A stretch of 64,000 nt of DNA from Kribbella sp. ALI-6-A (GCF_001984195.1 NZ_MTQN01000009.1:434001-498000); one strand, 5' to 3'. Positions 49,906 through 58,956 are shown, counted from the first letter of the stretch. Made by a program: numbers and translations. Notes: generated from the letters alone by a model not told the origin.

Positions 49906-50850
49906 TCAAGCGGCCTCGGGCGTGCGCTTCTTGGCGAGGCGTTCCGTGTTCGGCCACCTGACGTCGTGCGCCCAGCCGAGCCGTTCGAACCATTTGATCA
50001 GCCGGGCGTTGATGTCGATCTGCCCCTTCAGTACGCCGTGCCGCGCGCACGTGGGGTCGGCGTGGTGCAGGTTGTGCCAGGACTCGCCCTGGCTCAGGAT
50101 CGCCAGCCACCACACGTTGCCGGCCCGGTCGCGGGAGGCGAAGGGCTTGCCGCCGGTGACATGGCAGATCGAGTTGATCGAGAACGTCACGTGGTGCATC
50201 AGCGCGATCCGGACCAGCGTGCCCCAGAAGAACCCGGTGGCGGCGCCGTGCCACGACCGGTCCCACAGGCCACCGATCACCGCGGGCGCCAGCAAGGAGA
50301 TCACCGCCCACGTCCGGAAATGCCGCGAGATCGCCGCCACGTCGCGGTCTTTCAGCAGGTCCGGCGCGTAGTGCTTCGGGTCGGCGCGGTCGTTGCCCCA
50401 CAGCACCCAGCCGACATGGGCGAAGACGAAGCCCTTGGTCACCGCCCAGGCGCTGGTGCCGTAGCGCCACGGCGAGTGCGGGTCGCCGTCGCGGTCGGAG
50501 AACTTGTGGTGCTTGCGGTGGTCGGCGACCCAGCGGATCACGGGTCCTTCGAGCGCCATACTGCCGGCGACGGCCAGGGCCACCTTGAGCCCGCGGTTGG
50601 GCTTGAAGGAGCCGTGCGTGAAGCCGCGGTGATAGCCGACGCCGATACCGGTCGTGGTGATCACGTAGAACGCGACCAGCAGCACGACGTCGCGCCAGCC
50701 GATCCAGCCGCCCCAGGCGACGTAGATGCCGGGCACCAGCGCGAGCGTGGGCACGACGATGAAGACCCAGATCAACCCGCGCTCGAGCTTGCCGCCGGTG
50801 GCCTGGAACTCCTCCGGCGGCGAGTCGTCGATCTCTGCTGCTGAACTCAC
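49906..50850 (-). CDS. Acyl-CoA desaturase (stearoyl-CoA 9-desaturase type)
   Basis: A 314-residue membrane di-iron desaturase. The His boxes are HRGFTH (about residues 74-79), HRKHHKF (about 111-117) and HNLHHADPT near the C-terminus (about 255-263). These match the DesC/acyl-CoA desaturase group. It has about four hydrophobic segments. The GTG at 50850 is preceded by AGGAG, 6 bp upstream; the ORF start at 51000 was rejected. It is divergent from another desaturase gene. Confidence 0.9.
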   Translation of the reverse strand: MSSAAEIDDSPPEEFQATGGKLERGLIWVFIVVPTLALVPGIYVAWGGWIGWRDVVLLVAFYVITTTGIGVGYHRGFTHGSFKPNRGLKVALAVAGSMALEGPVIRWVADHRKHHKFSDRDGDPHSPWRYGTSAWAVTKGFVFAHVGWVLWGNDRADPKHYAPDLLKDRDVAAISRHFRTWAVISLLAPAVIGGLWDRSWHGAATGFFWGTLVRIALMHHVTFSINSICHVTGGKPFASRDRAGNVWWLAILSQGESWHNLHHADPTCARHGVLKGQIDINARLIKWFERLGWAHDVRWPNTERLAKKRTPEAA

Positions 50851-50873
50851 TGTCCACTCCTGGAATGCTGGGG

Positions 50874-50908
50874 GGTACCCACCAGGTGCCCCGGTACCCA
50901 CGGATCCA
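50874..50908. repeat. Direct GGTACCCAC repeats between desaturase genes
   Basis: GGTACCCAC occurs twice (from 50874 and from 50893), 19 bp apart, in the divergent region just upstream of the acyl-CoA desaturase. A longer related pair, ACTCCTTACGGCACCG (about 50908) and ACTCTTTATGGCACCG (51059-51074), spans the region. One or both could be operators. Confidence 0.35.
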
Positions 50909-51065
50909 CTCCTTACGGCACCGATGTTCGGGAATAGCCGCGCGTCCGCCGGCGTTGTACCCCGTAGGGCGACGGATCCTGATGTGCCGCACGACGGCAT
51001 CGGCCGCGCCGCTCACGGCCCCGTGTGTTCTGCCCCGGGCTCCCGATCTGAAGGACTCACTCTTT

Positions 51066-52121
51066 ATGGCACCGTCAAGTGCCCTGCTCGACCGACCGAC
51101 CACCGCCCGGCCGCAGTCCAAGGGCAGTGACTTCACGCCGTTGCTGCGCGAGATCAAGGACGCCGCGCTCCTGGAACGCCGGACCGGGCGCTACCTGGTC
51201 TCCATCGCCGTCAATCTGTTGTGCCTGGCCGCGGTCGTGGCCGGGCTGATCCTGCTCGGCAACTCCTGGCTCGTGCTGCTGCTCGCGATTCCGGCCGCGC
51301 TGTTCACCACCCGGGCCGCGTTCTTCGGCCACGACGCCGGCCACCAGCAGATCGGCCGCTCGCGGCGCCTGCACGACGCGCTCGGGCAACTGCACGCGAA
51401 CCTGCTGCTGGGGATGAGCTACGGCTGGTGGAACGACAAGCACAACCGGCACCACGCCAACCCCAACCACACCGACAAGGACCCCGACGTCGCCGCCGGC
51501 GTCCTGGTCTGGACCCTTGACCAGGCCGAAGGCCGCACCGGTCTGCACGGCTGGCTCAGCCGGCACCAGGCCCGCATCTTCTTCCCGCTGCTGACGCTGG
51601 AAGGCGTCGCGCTGAAGGTGTCCAGCATCCGCTACCTGCTCGGCCGTCCGCGCCGCGAAGCGTGGCTGGAGCTCGGCCTGATCGCCGCTCACCTGACCAT
51701 CTACGTCGGTGGGTTGCTGCTGATCATGTCGCCGCAGAAGGCGATCGTGTTCGCGATCCTGCACCACGCCCTGTTCGGGCTACACCTGGGCAGCGTCTTC
51801 GCGCCGAACCACAAAGGCATGGAGATGCCCGGCGCCGACACGCACTGGGGCCACCTCGAGAAGCAGGTCCGCACCTCCCGTAACGTCAACGGGCATCCGG
51901 TCACCGACTGGATGATGGGCGGCCTGAACTACCAGATCGAGCACCACCTCTTCCCGAACATGCCGCGCGCCAACCTGCGACACGCGCAAGGGGCCGTCCG
52001 CGCACACTGCCAGCGGATCGGCGTTCCGTATCTGTCCACCGGCATCGTCACCTCGTACGCACAGGGCCTTCGCCACATGCACGAGGTCGGCCGGGGACTG
52101 CGCGAACCCAGTCATTCCTGA
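51066..52121 (+). CDS. Membrane fatty-acid desaturase (DesA type)
   Basis: A 351-residue di-iron desaturase with His boxes HDAGHQQ (about residues 86-92), HNRHHANPNH (about 123-132) and QIEHHLFPNMPR near the C-terminus (about 290-301). This is the pattern of acyl-lipid or acyl-CoA delta-6/9 type fatty-acid desaturases. The N-terminus is cytoplasmic. The ATG at 51066 follows GAAGGA. Together with the divergent acyl-CoA desaturase it would adjust membrane fluidity. Confidence 0.9.
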   Translation: MAPSSALLDRPTTARPQSKGSDFTPLLREIKDAALLERRTGRYLVSIAVNLLCLAAVVAGLILLGNSWLVLLLAIPAALFTTRAAFFGHDAGHQQIGRSRRLHDALGQLHANLLLGMSYGWWNDKHNRHHANPNHTDKDPDVAAGVLVWTLDQAEGRTGLHGWLSRHQARIFFPLLTLEGVALKVSSIRYLLGRPRREAWLELGLIAAHLTIYVGGLLLIMSPQKAIVFAILHHALFGLHLGSVFAPNHKGMEMPGADTHWGHLEKQVRTSRNVNGHPVTDWMMGGLNYQIEHHLFPNMPRANLRHAQGAVRAHCQRIGVPYLSTGIVTSYAQGLRHMHEVGRGLREPSHS

Positions 52122-52217
52122 CCTGTCCGTCGCCGAGTGGGCGTTCCCTCGTCCGGGGGAACGACTTCACTCGCGCGAGGGAAGCGCCCGGCGATCGGCG
52201 CACCCACACTGGAGGGC

Positions 52218-53201
52218 GTGAAAAGCTCGACAGGCCGCGCGGCCGCCTACCTCACCGTCGCCGCGATGGTGCCGTACCTCTCGCTCAAAACCGCCTGGCT
52301 GCTCGGCAGCGACCTCGGCGTCGTCCAGGCCGGCCTGATGAGGACCACGCCCTTTGTCGTGGGCAACCTGATCACCGCCGTGATGGAGGTGGTCGGTGCG
52401 GTGGTCGCGGTGGCCCTGGTTCACCAGTGGGGACGACGCCTGCCCGCGTGGCTGGTGCTGTTCCCGCTGTGGGTCGCCGGAGGTCTGCTCGCGCCGGTGA
52501 CGCTCGCAGCCCCGGTCGGCTATCTCGCGGGCACCAGCTCGGTGGCGGACAACCCCATCGACGGCCTGGAGGGCTGGGTGTACGGCGTCGTCTACACCGG
52601 CTTCAGCCTGCAGGCCGCCGGGCTGGCGGTCGCTTTCGTGCTGCATGTGCGGGCCCGATGGGGACACGTCTTCCGCGCTCGCCTCGACGCCACGCGGTCA
52701 CCGAGCACGCTCCAGGTGCGGCTGATCGCTGCACTCGGTGCGCTGGTCGTCCTGGTCGCCGCTGCCCGCCTGTTCTGGGCCTTCGGCGGACCGACCGGAC
52801 TGGCCAGTGAGGTGGTCGCCGGCCGGAGCACCGCCCAGCGCGCGTTGGACTTTTCGTCGGCAAGCCTGGCGCTCGCAGGACTGCTCGGACTGATCGTCCT
52901 CGTCCATCGCCGGCCGCGCGCGGTCCGGCTCTGGGTGCCGCTGGCGGCCGCTGGGCTCGGTACGGGCGCGATGTTCTGCTCCGGCGGCTACCAACTCACC
53001 CTCGTGCTCGCCCCCGGTACGCCGTTCGACGCGGCCGGCGGTGGCTGGTTCGGCGCGACCATCGCCGCCCAGGTGGTGGCCGGCCTCCTGGGCGCGATGA
53101 TCCTGTCCACGGTTCGTGATCAGCTGGTCGTCAGGACGAAGTTCGCCGACACCTGCCAGCTGAGCGGGCGACCGCCGTACGAGAAGGCGGGCACCAGGTA
53201 G
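52218..53201 (+). CDS. Multi-pass membrane protein of unknown function
   Basis: A 327-residue protein with about eight predicted helices, for example AAYLTVAAMVPYLSLKTAWLLG at the N-terminus and GATIAAQVVAGLLGAMIL near the C-terminus. I see no transporter signature. The GTG at 52218 is preceded by GGAGGG. An upstream frame start at 52137 was rejected. The last 82 bp overlap the convergent secreted-protein gene, which is unusually long for a tail-to-tail overlap. Confidence 0.6.
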   Translation: MKSSTGRAAAYLTVAAMVPYLSLKTAWLLGSDLGVVQAGLMRTTPFVVGNLITAVMEVVGAVVAVALVHQWGRRLPAWLVLFPLWVAGGLLAPVTLAAPVGYLAGTSSVADNPIDGLEGWVYGVVYTGFSLQAAGLAVAFVLHVRARWGHVFRARLDATRSPSTLQVRLIAALGALVVLVAAARLFWAFGGPTGLASEVVAGRSTAQRALDFSSASLALAGLLGLIVLVHRRPRAVRLWVPLAAAGLGTGAMFCSGGYQLTLVLAPGTPFDAAGGGWFGATIAAQVVAGLLGAMILSTVRDQLVVRTKFADTCQLSGRPPYEKAGTR

Positions 53202-54418
53202 CGGTAGGCGAAGCGGCCGCGCTGCGTGGCGGTGAAGGTGTACGTGCCGACACCGTTGCTGGTCGAGACCCACTTCAGGTCGCGCCAGGCCTGGCCGTCC
53301 CAGCGCTGCAGCGTGGTCCGGACGTTCGCGGGCGGCGCGAGCGTCACCCGGGTCGTCACGCGCTGGCTGTACGTCACAGTGGAGTCCGTGAAGCTGCCGC
53401 GGACACTCGGTCGGGTCAGCGTCGTCGAGGCGCCGCTGATCACGCCGAGCCCCAGGCTCCCGCTGCCGAACTGGTCCGGTACGGCGACCCGGTACTGCCG
53501 CGTCCCCCACGCGACCGGCGCGAACCGGAACGTGCCGGTGGCCGTGCTCTGGACGACGCCCACGACGTACCAGGGCGCGGCGGCGTCGGCTCGCGCATGC
53601 AGCACGACCGGGCGCGACGGTTCGGCGACGTCCTCCGCCCAGCAAAGACCGGCACCACACAGACGGGTGGACCGCTGGAGCTGCCCGGTGATCACCGTCG
53701 GCTGTCCGTACGTCGTCGCGGCCGGGACGGTGAGGCTCCGGAATCGTTCGGTGTCGACGTCGACGCCCGCCGCGGCGTACGAGTCGGACCACTCGTTGTA
53801 GTCGCGCACGCTGACCGAGATCGGCGCCGCTTGCGTTGGGGTGAACGTGGCCGACGTCGCGGTCCCTGCGTCGACCATCAGGTCCCAGATGGAGACCTTG
53901 GCCAGACTCGCGTACACCTGGAACCGGTGGGGGCCTGGCGTGAGGTCGAGCGGATCGCCCGGATTGGGATCCACCGGTTCGGCGCCGGCGTGCCACTTCA
54001 TCGTGAACTGGTTCCTTGCCGCCGCGGTCAGCGAGTCGACGACAGGCGTGCCGCGCAGCAACGTGTCGAAGGCCGTCGACACCCCGGCCGGACTCGTCGA
54101 TTCGTTGCCCCCGACATACACCGCGACCCTGACCATGGGCGCCGTGTCGAATTGGGAGACCGGCAGATCCACCTGGTTGCCCGCGGAAGCGGGAACCGAG
54201 GTCAGCCAACCGAGGCCGCCCGCGTACTGCGGGAACACCCGGTTGGGCACCGAGCCTGTCTCGCTCCACGTCACTCGGACGTGGGTGTGCGCGGTGTTGG
54301 CCCACGCCACCATCACATTGCTCGGCGCCGGGTCGGCCGCGTGAGCCGGACTCACCAGCCCGACCGTCATCAGCAGCCCCAAGGCCGCAGTCACCACACC
54401 TGTTCGCACAGGAACCAC
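53120..54418 (-). CDS. Secreted cell-surface protein, Ig-like
   Basis: A 432-residue exported protein. It has a signal peptide with a hydrophobic core from residue 8 and SPAHA cleavage at about residue 27. The mature part is Thr/Val/Tyr-rich and probably consists of several beta-sandwich domains. The ending RTTLQRWDGQAWRDLKWVSTS and RGRFAYRYLVPAFSYGGRPLSWQ is a motif often repeated in actinobacterial surface proteins. No catalytic motif is visible. The GTG at 54418 gives the best signal peptide. Confidence 0.7.
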   Translation of the reverse strand: MVPVRTGVVTAALGLLMTVGLVSPAHAADPAPSNVMVAWANTAHTHVRVTWSETGSVPNRVFPQYAGGLGWLTSVPASAGNQVDLPVSQFDTAPMVRVAVYVGGNESTSPAGVSTAFDTLLRGTPVVDSLTAAARNQFTMKWHAGAEPVDPNPGDPLDLTPGPHRFQVYASLAKVSIWDLMVDAGTATSATFTPTQAAPISVSVRDYNEWSDSYAAAGVDVDTERFRSLTVPAATTYGQPTVITGQLQRSTRLCGAGLCWAEDVAEPSRPVVLHARADAAAPWYVVGVVQSTATGTFRFAPVAWGTRQYRVAVPDQFGSGSLGLGVISGASTTLTRPSVRGSFTDSTVTYSQRVTTRVTLAPPANVRTTLQRWDGQAWRDLKWVSTSNGVGTYTFTATQRGRFAYRYLVPAFSYGGRPLSWQVSANFVLTTS

Positions 54419-54596
54419 CCACTCTCGCCTGCTTGATGCACCCAGGAGAGCGGAAGTTGCCTGCTCAGGCCCTCCTGCTCCGCGGGCAACGCGACGGGGG
54501 CTGAATCCGTTGAGCGCGCATCTTCGATCGTGTTTGCTTTCGGCACCGAACTGTCGGTACCGCTGGTGCCGGCTTGGCTGTTACAGGGAGTTCACC

Positions 54597-55229
54597 ATGC
54601 AGGACGGTGTCGTCGATCCCGGTGCCCACAATCGGGAAGCCTGGGACAGGCTTGTCCAGGAGGGCAACGAGTGGTCGAGGCCGGTGAGTACTGAGGAGGT
54701 CGTGCGCGCCCGCGGGGGCGACTGGTCGATCGTTCTCATCGGGCATGAGCCGGTCGACCGCTCCTGGCTACCGACGGACCTGACCGGCAAGGACGTGTTG
54801 TGCCTGGCCTCCGGCGACGCGGCGTTCGATGTTGTGTTCCACCCGGTGTCGAACTTGTTCGCACCCGACCTGGCACCGGTCTGGCGTGAGTGCTTCCGCG
54901 TCCTGCGATCGGGCGGGACTCTGCTCGCGGGTTTCCTCAACCCCGATGTGTACTTGTTCGACCACGAGGCCCTCGACGAACGCGGCGAGCTGATCGTCGT
55001 GCACAAGCTGCCCTACAGCGACGTCACGCAGTACTCCGCCGAGGAACGCGCCACGAAGTTCGGCGCGGAGGCCCCTCTCGAGTACAGCCACACCCTCACC
55101 GACCAGATCGGCGGGCAACTCGCCGCGGGGTTCGTCCTCACCGGCTTCGCCGAAGCACCGCACCACTCCAACGCATCCGCCGACTACCTGTCGCACTATT
55201 TCGCGACCCGGGCGGTCAAGCCAGGCTGA
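54597..55229 (+). pseudogene. Class I methyltransferase with internal deletion
   Basis: The 210-residue product starts like a normal SAM-dependent methyltransferase (WSRPVSTEEVVRARGGDW, then DLTGKDVLCLASG) but motif I is then joined directly to DAAFDVVFHPVSNLF, the strand 4 region. Family members have about 45-50 residues between these points, holding the rest of the SAM pocket. Reading frame is kept. The downstream part (WRECFRVLRSGGTLLAGFLNPD) is normal. It probably cannot bind SAM, so it is a pseudogene or repurposed protein. The ATG at 54597 follows AGGGAG. Confidence 0.65.
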
Positions 55230-55253
55230 CCCCGCCACGGCGCCGGGGTAAAA

Positions 55254-55285
55254 CCAGAAGGGTTCTTCGCGAAGAACTCTTCTGG
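55254..55285. promoter_or_regulatory. 32-bp palindromic operator
   Basis: Arms CCAGAAG and CTTCTGG flank a perfect core GTTCTTCG-CGAAGAAC (55262-55277), with only the pair at 55261/55278 mismatched. It lies immediately upstream of a TAGGCT -10 (55288-55293) and covers the -35 region, fitting a repressor site for the ArsR-like regulator. Confidence 0.75.
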
Positions 55286-55300
55286 GTTAGGCTACGACTC

Positions 55301-55876
55301 ATGAGTGATCAGTCGCCAGCGGGCGACATCGTTTTGGATGTGGCTGCTTTGCGGGTGCTTGCTCACCCGATGCGGCTGACTTTGCTGGAGCACCTGCGGC
55401 AGCGTGGTCCTGCGACGGCGCGACAGCTCGCGGAGCACTACGAGATCGACTCTGGCGCAGCGAGCTACCACCTGCGGCAGTTGGCAGACGGGGGTCTGAT
55501 CGAGGAGGACACTCAGCGTGGCACCAGGCGCGATCGGTGGTGGCAGGCTCGGCATCGGTCATCAGTGCACGATCCCGCAAGCGGTGGACCTGACGAGCGA
55601 GAGGACAGTCGCGGTTACCTGCATGCGGTGCTGCTCGCGTACAGCGAGCAGCTGCGACGGTTGGCGTACACCGCACCGCTGCTGCCCGACGAGTGGTATG
55701 AGGCGTCAACGTTCAGCAACTACACACTGCGATTGACCCCGGCCGAACTCAACGAACTGAAGTCAGAGCTGGCTGCGGTAGTCAACAAGTACCGCCACCG
55801 CGAGAACGAAGCTGGAACGCCAGTGGCCGTCCAGCTCCACGGGTTTCCACTGCTCGAGCCCGACGATGGCGCATAG
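55301..55876 (+). CDS. ArsR/HTH_20-type transcriptional regulator
   Basis: A 191-residue regulator with a winged helix at about residues 10-75: ALRVLAHPMRLTLLEHLRQRGPATARQLAEHYEIDSGAASYHLRQLADGGLI (in pieces). The ArsR Cys metal sites are absent, so it belongs to the HTH_20 group that responds to drugs or other signals. The C-terminal half (RRLAYTAPLLPDEWYEAS and ELNELKSELAAVV) is a helical dimer or effector domain. The ATG at 55301 is 7 bp after a TAGGCT -10, so the mRNA is probably leaderless. It overlaps the MFS gene by 11 bp and probably represses it through the upstream palindrome. Confidence 0.85.
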   Translation: MSDQSPAGDIVLDVAALRVLAHPMRLTLLEHLRQRGPATARQLAEHYEIDSGAASYHLRQLADGGLIEEDTQRGTRRDRWWQARHRSSVHDPASGGPDEREDSRGYLHAVLLAYSEQLRRLAYTAPLLPDEWYEASTFSNYTLRLTPAELNELKSELAAVVNKYRHRENEAGTPVAVQLHGFPLLEPDDGA

Positions 55877-57086
55877 CGGCACAACGCCGACGGCTGCCTA
55901 CCGGGACAGCAATGTTCTGCGCTGGGCGACGGCGTACGCCGCATCGGTCAGCGGCGACGTCGTCTTCTTTCTGACCTTATCCTGGGCGGTGACCCGGGTT
56001 GCCGGGCCGGCGCAGGTCGGCGCGGTGCTGGCCGTCGGAGCCATTCCCCGGGCGCTGTTGATGCTGGTCGGTGGAGTGATCGCCGACCGGTACGGGCCGC
56101 GCCGAGTGGTGATTGGCAGCGACTTCGCCCGCTGCGTGATCATCGCCTGCGCTGCCGCGCTGATGCAGTTCACCGCGGGCGGGCTGCCCATGCTGTACGC
56201 CGTCGCGTTCGTCTTCGGCGTGATCGACGCGCTGTTCATGCCTGCCGTGGGGGCTCTGGCGGGCCAACTCACCGATCCAGGACAACTCGGCCGGGTGCAA
56301 GGACTGCGGGTGCTCGCGGTCCGGGTCAGCAACGCGGTCGGTCCCATGATCGCCGCGATCGTGTTGACCGCCGCCGGAGTCGCCGCAGGCTTCGGTCTGG
56401 CCGGGCTGCTGTTCACCCTGTCCTTCGGTCTCCTCCTTGCCGTCCGCCTGAACCGGGGACGGACCGCCGAGCGTTCGACCGGCTCACCGTTGGACGATCT
56501 GCGGGACGGGGTGCGGTACCTACGGAGAAACCGGCGACTGGCCCGCCTCGTCGTGGTGGTCGGGCTGAGCGAGCTGTGCTTCAGCGGTCCGTTAGGAATT
56601 GGCCTGGTCCTACTGACCGCCGAACGGCATTGGGGTCCGGCCATCCTCGGCTGGGCCCTGAGCGTGTTCAGCATCGGAGGTGCAGCCACCGGAATCCTGC
56701 TCACCGCTCTGCCTCGCGTCCCGCGAGCGGGGGTCGCGCTCGTGGGCGCCCTGACAGCTACCGCCGTACTGGTCGGCGCCCTGGGCCAGGTCACCACGGC
56801 CGGCGCCCTGATCGTCGGTTCCGCCGCGCTCGGAACGATCAGCGGCGCGGCGATGGCCATCGGCAACGCCTTACTCCAACGCACGACCGAACCTCGGTAT
56901 CTCGGCAGGGTCGGCTCGGTGACTTCCCTGTGCACCCTCGGCCTGAGCCCCCTGCTCTACCCGCTCACCGGCCTGATCGCGGCTGCGTGGGGAACAGGCG
57001 TCTTCTTCGCCGGATGCGCCTCGGTGTGCCTGCTGGCCGCGATCACCGCCGCGACGGCCAAAGCAATCCGCGACTCCGAACTCTGA
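55866..57086 (+). CDS. MFS transporter (drug efflux type)
   Basis: A 406-residue protein with 12 predicted helices. The first half has the MFS motif A-like GGVIADRYGPRR, and VDDGVRYLRRNRRL-like cytoplasmic loop residues separate the halves. It is an MFS_3/enterobactin-exporter-like group member. The coupling to an ArsR/HTH_20 regulator is the common arrangement for inducible drug exporters. The 11-bp overlap with the regulator gene suggests co-translation. Confidence 0.85.
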   Translation: MAHSGTTPTAAYRDSNVLRWATAYAASVSGDVVFFLTLSWAVTRVAGPAQVGAVLAVGAIPRALLMLVGGVIADRYGPRRVVIGSDFARCVIIACAAALMQFTAGGLPMLYAVAFVFGVIDALFMPAVGALAGQLTDPGQLGRVQGLRVLAVRVSNAVGPMIAAIVLTAAGVAAGFGLAGLLFTLSFGLLLAVRLNRGRTAERSTGSPLDDLRDGVRYLRRNRRLARLVVVVGLSELCFSGPLGIGLVLLTAERHWGPAILGWALSVFSIGGAATGILLTALPRVPRAGVALVGALTATAVLVGALGQVTTAGALIVGSAALGTISGAAMAIGNALLQRTTEPRYLGRVGSVTSLCTLGLSPLLYPLTGLIAAAWGTGVFFAGCASVCLLAAITAATAKAIRDSEL

Positions 57087-57122
57087 TGCCACCGCCGACA
57101 TAAACGACTCCGGATCGAAGAG

Positions 57123-57278
57123 ATGACCAGCAACGCCACCGCGCGCCTGGCCGAAGCCAAGGACCGGGCATGGCTCGGCGAGGTCGCCGCCTTGGAGGAA
57201 TCGCTGAAGCACCTGCGCCAGCGCCGCGCCGAAGCCGAGCAGCAGCTTCCCATCAGCGGGGACCAGCCGGTGGGGTGA
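57123..57278 (+). pseudogene. Fragment resembling an integrase C-terminus
   Basis: A 51-codon frame, highly helical and charged (TARLAEAKDRAWLGEVAALEESLKHLRQRRAEAE in pieces). Similar 'AxxRxWLGEVxALExSL' ends occur on phage/transposon-type integrases of streptomycetes. Without the catalytic part this would be a remnant; it could also be an independent small protein. The stop is immediately followed by the ligase remnant on the other strand. Confidence 0.4.
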
Positions 57279-58020
57279 TCAGCTGCCAGGCAGCGTATCG
57301 ACGTCGCCGGGCCTGAGGTCGGCGCGGTGGCGGACCAGACGCAGCGGGTGGCGGTAGTGGCCGGCTTGCAGGGCAGCGTCGGCGGCGACCTCGACGACGA
57401 CCTTCGGCTGCACCTTGACGATCGGGGTCTTGCTGCCCTTGCCCCAGTGGGTGGCGATCTGGTCGGGCCACGGATGCCTGACACCGGCCGGCTTGAGCAG
57501 GTTGGCGATCGCGGCGGCTTGACCTTCAGCCACTCGCGTCGCCCGGGCAGGTACCGGCTGGAGGCGCCTTTCACCACGAGACCTTCGACGCCGCTGGCCT
57601 TGAACGCTTCCAGCCACTCTTTCGCCTCGCTGGCATCGGCGGTCACCGGAGAGAGCTGCAGCGGCGGGGTCCAACCCTCGGCGAGAGCTTCCAGCCGGGC
57701 ACGGCGGGCGGTCCAGCGCATCGGGCGTACGTCGACGCTGTCGACGACCAGGATGTCGAAGGCAACGAACGAGGCCGGCTGGGCGGGCGCGAGACGCCGC
57801 CGCACCGTGGCGGCGGTGTTGGCCATCCGCTGCTGCAGCGCGTCGAAGTCGAGCCGTTCGCCGGTCCACACGACCAGTTCGCCGTCGAGTACACAGTCGA
57901 CCTTCACCTGGGCAGCCAGTGCGGCCTGGACGTCGGGGAACTTCGCGGTGAAGTCGTTGCCGTTGCGCGACCACAGCACCTGTCCGCCGCGGCAGACCGC
58001 GCCGACGCGGCTAGTTGACT
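57279..58020 (-). pseudogene. ATP-dependent DNA ligase remnant (main part)
   Basis: From about 58020 to 57530 the frame encodes the core adenylation domain: GGQVLWSRNGNDFTAKFPDVQ, VLDGELVVW, FVAFDILVV, GVEGLVVKG and the motif V-like WLKVK. There the frame shifts, and a second frame gives only the very C-terminus (LLKPAGVRHPWPDQIATHWG, VEVAADAALQAGHYRHPLRL). About 100 residues of the OB domain are missing in between. The N-terminus with the lysine motif is missing too and is found separately near 58.9 kb. It cannot make a working ligase. Confidence 0.75.
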
Positions 58021-58121
58021 GAACTCTTCAGTACGCGCGTGTGCCCTAATCGCTGGCCACGTAGCGCGCCGACCAAGAAGCAGTTGCTGAAGTGGATCAA
58101 GGGGGAGGCTGATCGAGATCA

Positions 58122-58149
58122 GAGCGGGCCCTGTCGTCACGGCCCGCTC
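58122..58149. terminator. Stem-loop downstream of hypothetical gene
   Basis: GAGCGGGCC and GGCCCGCTC form a 9-bp perfect stem with a 10-nt loop, 19 bp past the stop codon of the minus-strand hypothetical gene. Confidence 0.45.
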
Positions 58150-58167
58150 CTCAGCAGCCGTCGAGAG

Positions 58168-58725
58168 TTACTGCCGATCTCGTCTGCTGCGGATGACGCC
58201 ACCATCCGAGGTCCGGAGGGATGTCACTGGGATTGGGCCGCGGTGGAGAACATGGGGGATATCAGCCCAGGGCAGGATCGGTTCGGTGGGTGTCAGAGTG
58301 CGCAGGCGCTCGAGCGCCTGCGCCGAAGGGACAGCCAGTGCGGCTGCGGCCTCCGGGGTGAAGGGCAAATAGTCGTCGGCTGGCTGCGGCTGAAAGAGCG
58401 GATCGTGCCGCTTGAGCAGAATGCAGGTCCGTTCGGGCGAGAGTAGCTCCGCATCGATGGTCCAGTAGTCGGGCTGTCCGCTGACCCGGCCCGCCTCGCG
58501 GAGGGCGTCGAAGATCAGAGTCGGGTGGACGGGTGAGAAGAACAGCACGTCGGCCCATCGGCACCCAAGCGGATGTACTGGATGGTCCATCACGTGGGGT
58601 CGCCGGGCGTACTTCAAACGCTCTCGATCGTAGAGGGCCGGGTAGCGGTGCCGGATCAGGTTCAATGGCAGGAGATCGTCACCCAGAAGGTTCTGGACCG
58701 CTGCCTTGTACAGAAGTATGGGCAT
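58168..58725 (-). CDS. Conserved hypothetical protein
   Basis: A 185-residue soluble protein, beginning MPILLYKAAVQNLLGDDLLPLNLIR. It has Trp/His/Tyr-rich stretches (YARRPHVMDHPVHPLGCRWADVLFFS in pieces) and LLSPERTCILLKRHDPLFQ. I recognise no family. The ATG at 58725 has GGAG at 9 bp upstream, in a locally AT-richer stretch (AAAAATT). The gene sits between the two DNA ligase pieces, so it may have arrived with the event that split the ligase. Confidence 0.5.
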   Translation of the reverse strand: MPILLYKAAVQNLLGDDLLPLNLIRHRYPALYDRERLKYARRPHVMDHPVHPLGCRWADVLFFSPVHPTLIFDALREAGRVSGQPDYWTIDAELLSPERTCILLKRHDPLFQPQPADDYLPFTPEAAAALAVPSAQALERLRTLTPTEPILPWADIPHVLHRGPIPVTSLRTSDGGVIRSRRDRQ

Positions 58726-58821
58726 ACAAAAATTCTCCGACGCGGAGAGATCCGCTCGGAGAAGGAGTTGCAGTTTATCCGGTCGCGCACCGTCCTACAA
58801 GGCGTCCCGCAGGTCGATGGT

Positions 58822-58956
58822 TCAGTGAAGGTAGCCGTCCCACTGCAATTCATAGCGGGATCCGCCTGGCATTCCATGCTTGCCCGGCAGTTGCTCGACG
58901 GCCTTGGCGAGTTCGAGCTGGACCGGCCCGGTGAGTTCGGGCGACAAGTTGCCCAT
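58822..58956 (-). pseudogene. DNA ligase N-terminal fragment A
   Basis: A 44-residue frame, from MGNLSPELTGPVQLELAKAV to GGSRYELQWDGYLH, matches the N-terminus of actinobacterial ATP-dependent ligases up to the adenylation motif. The usual active-site KWDG is QWDG here. The frame stops right after it. It is separated from the main ligase part by about 800 bp that hold the hypothetical gene. Confidence 0.6.
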
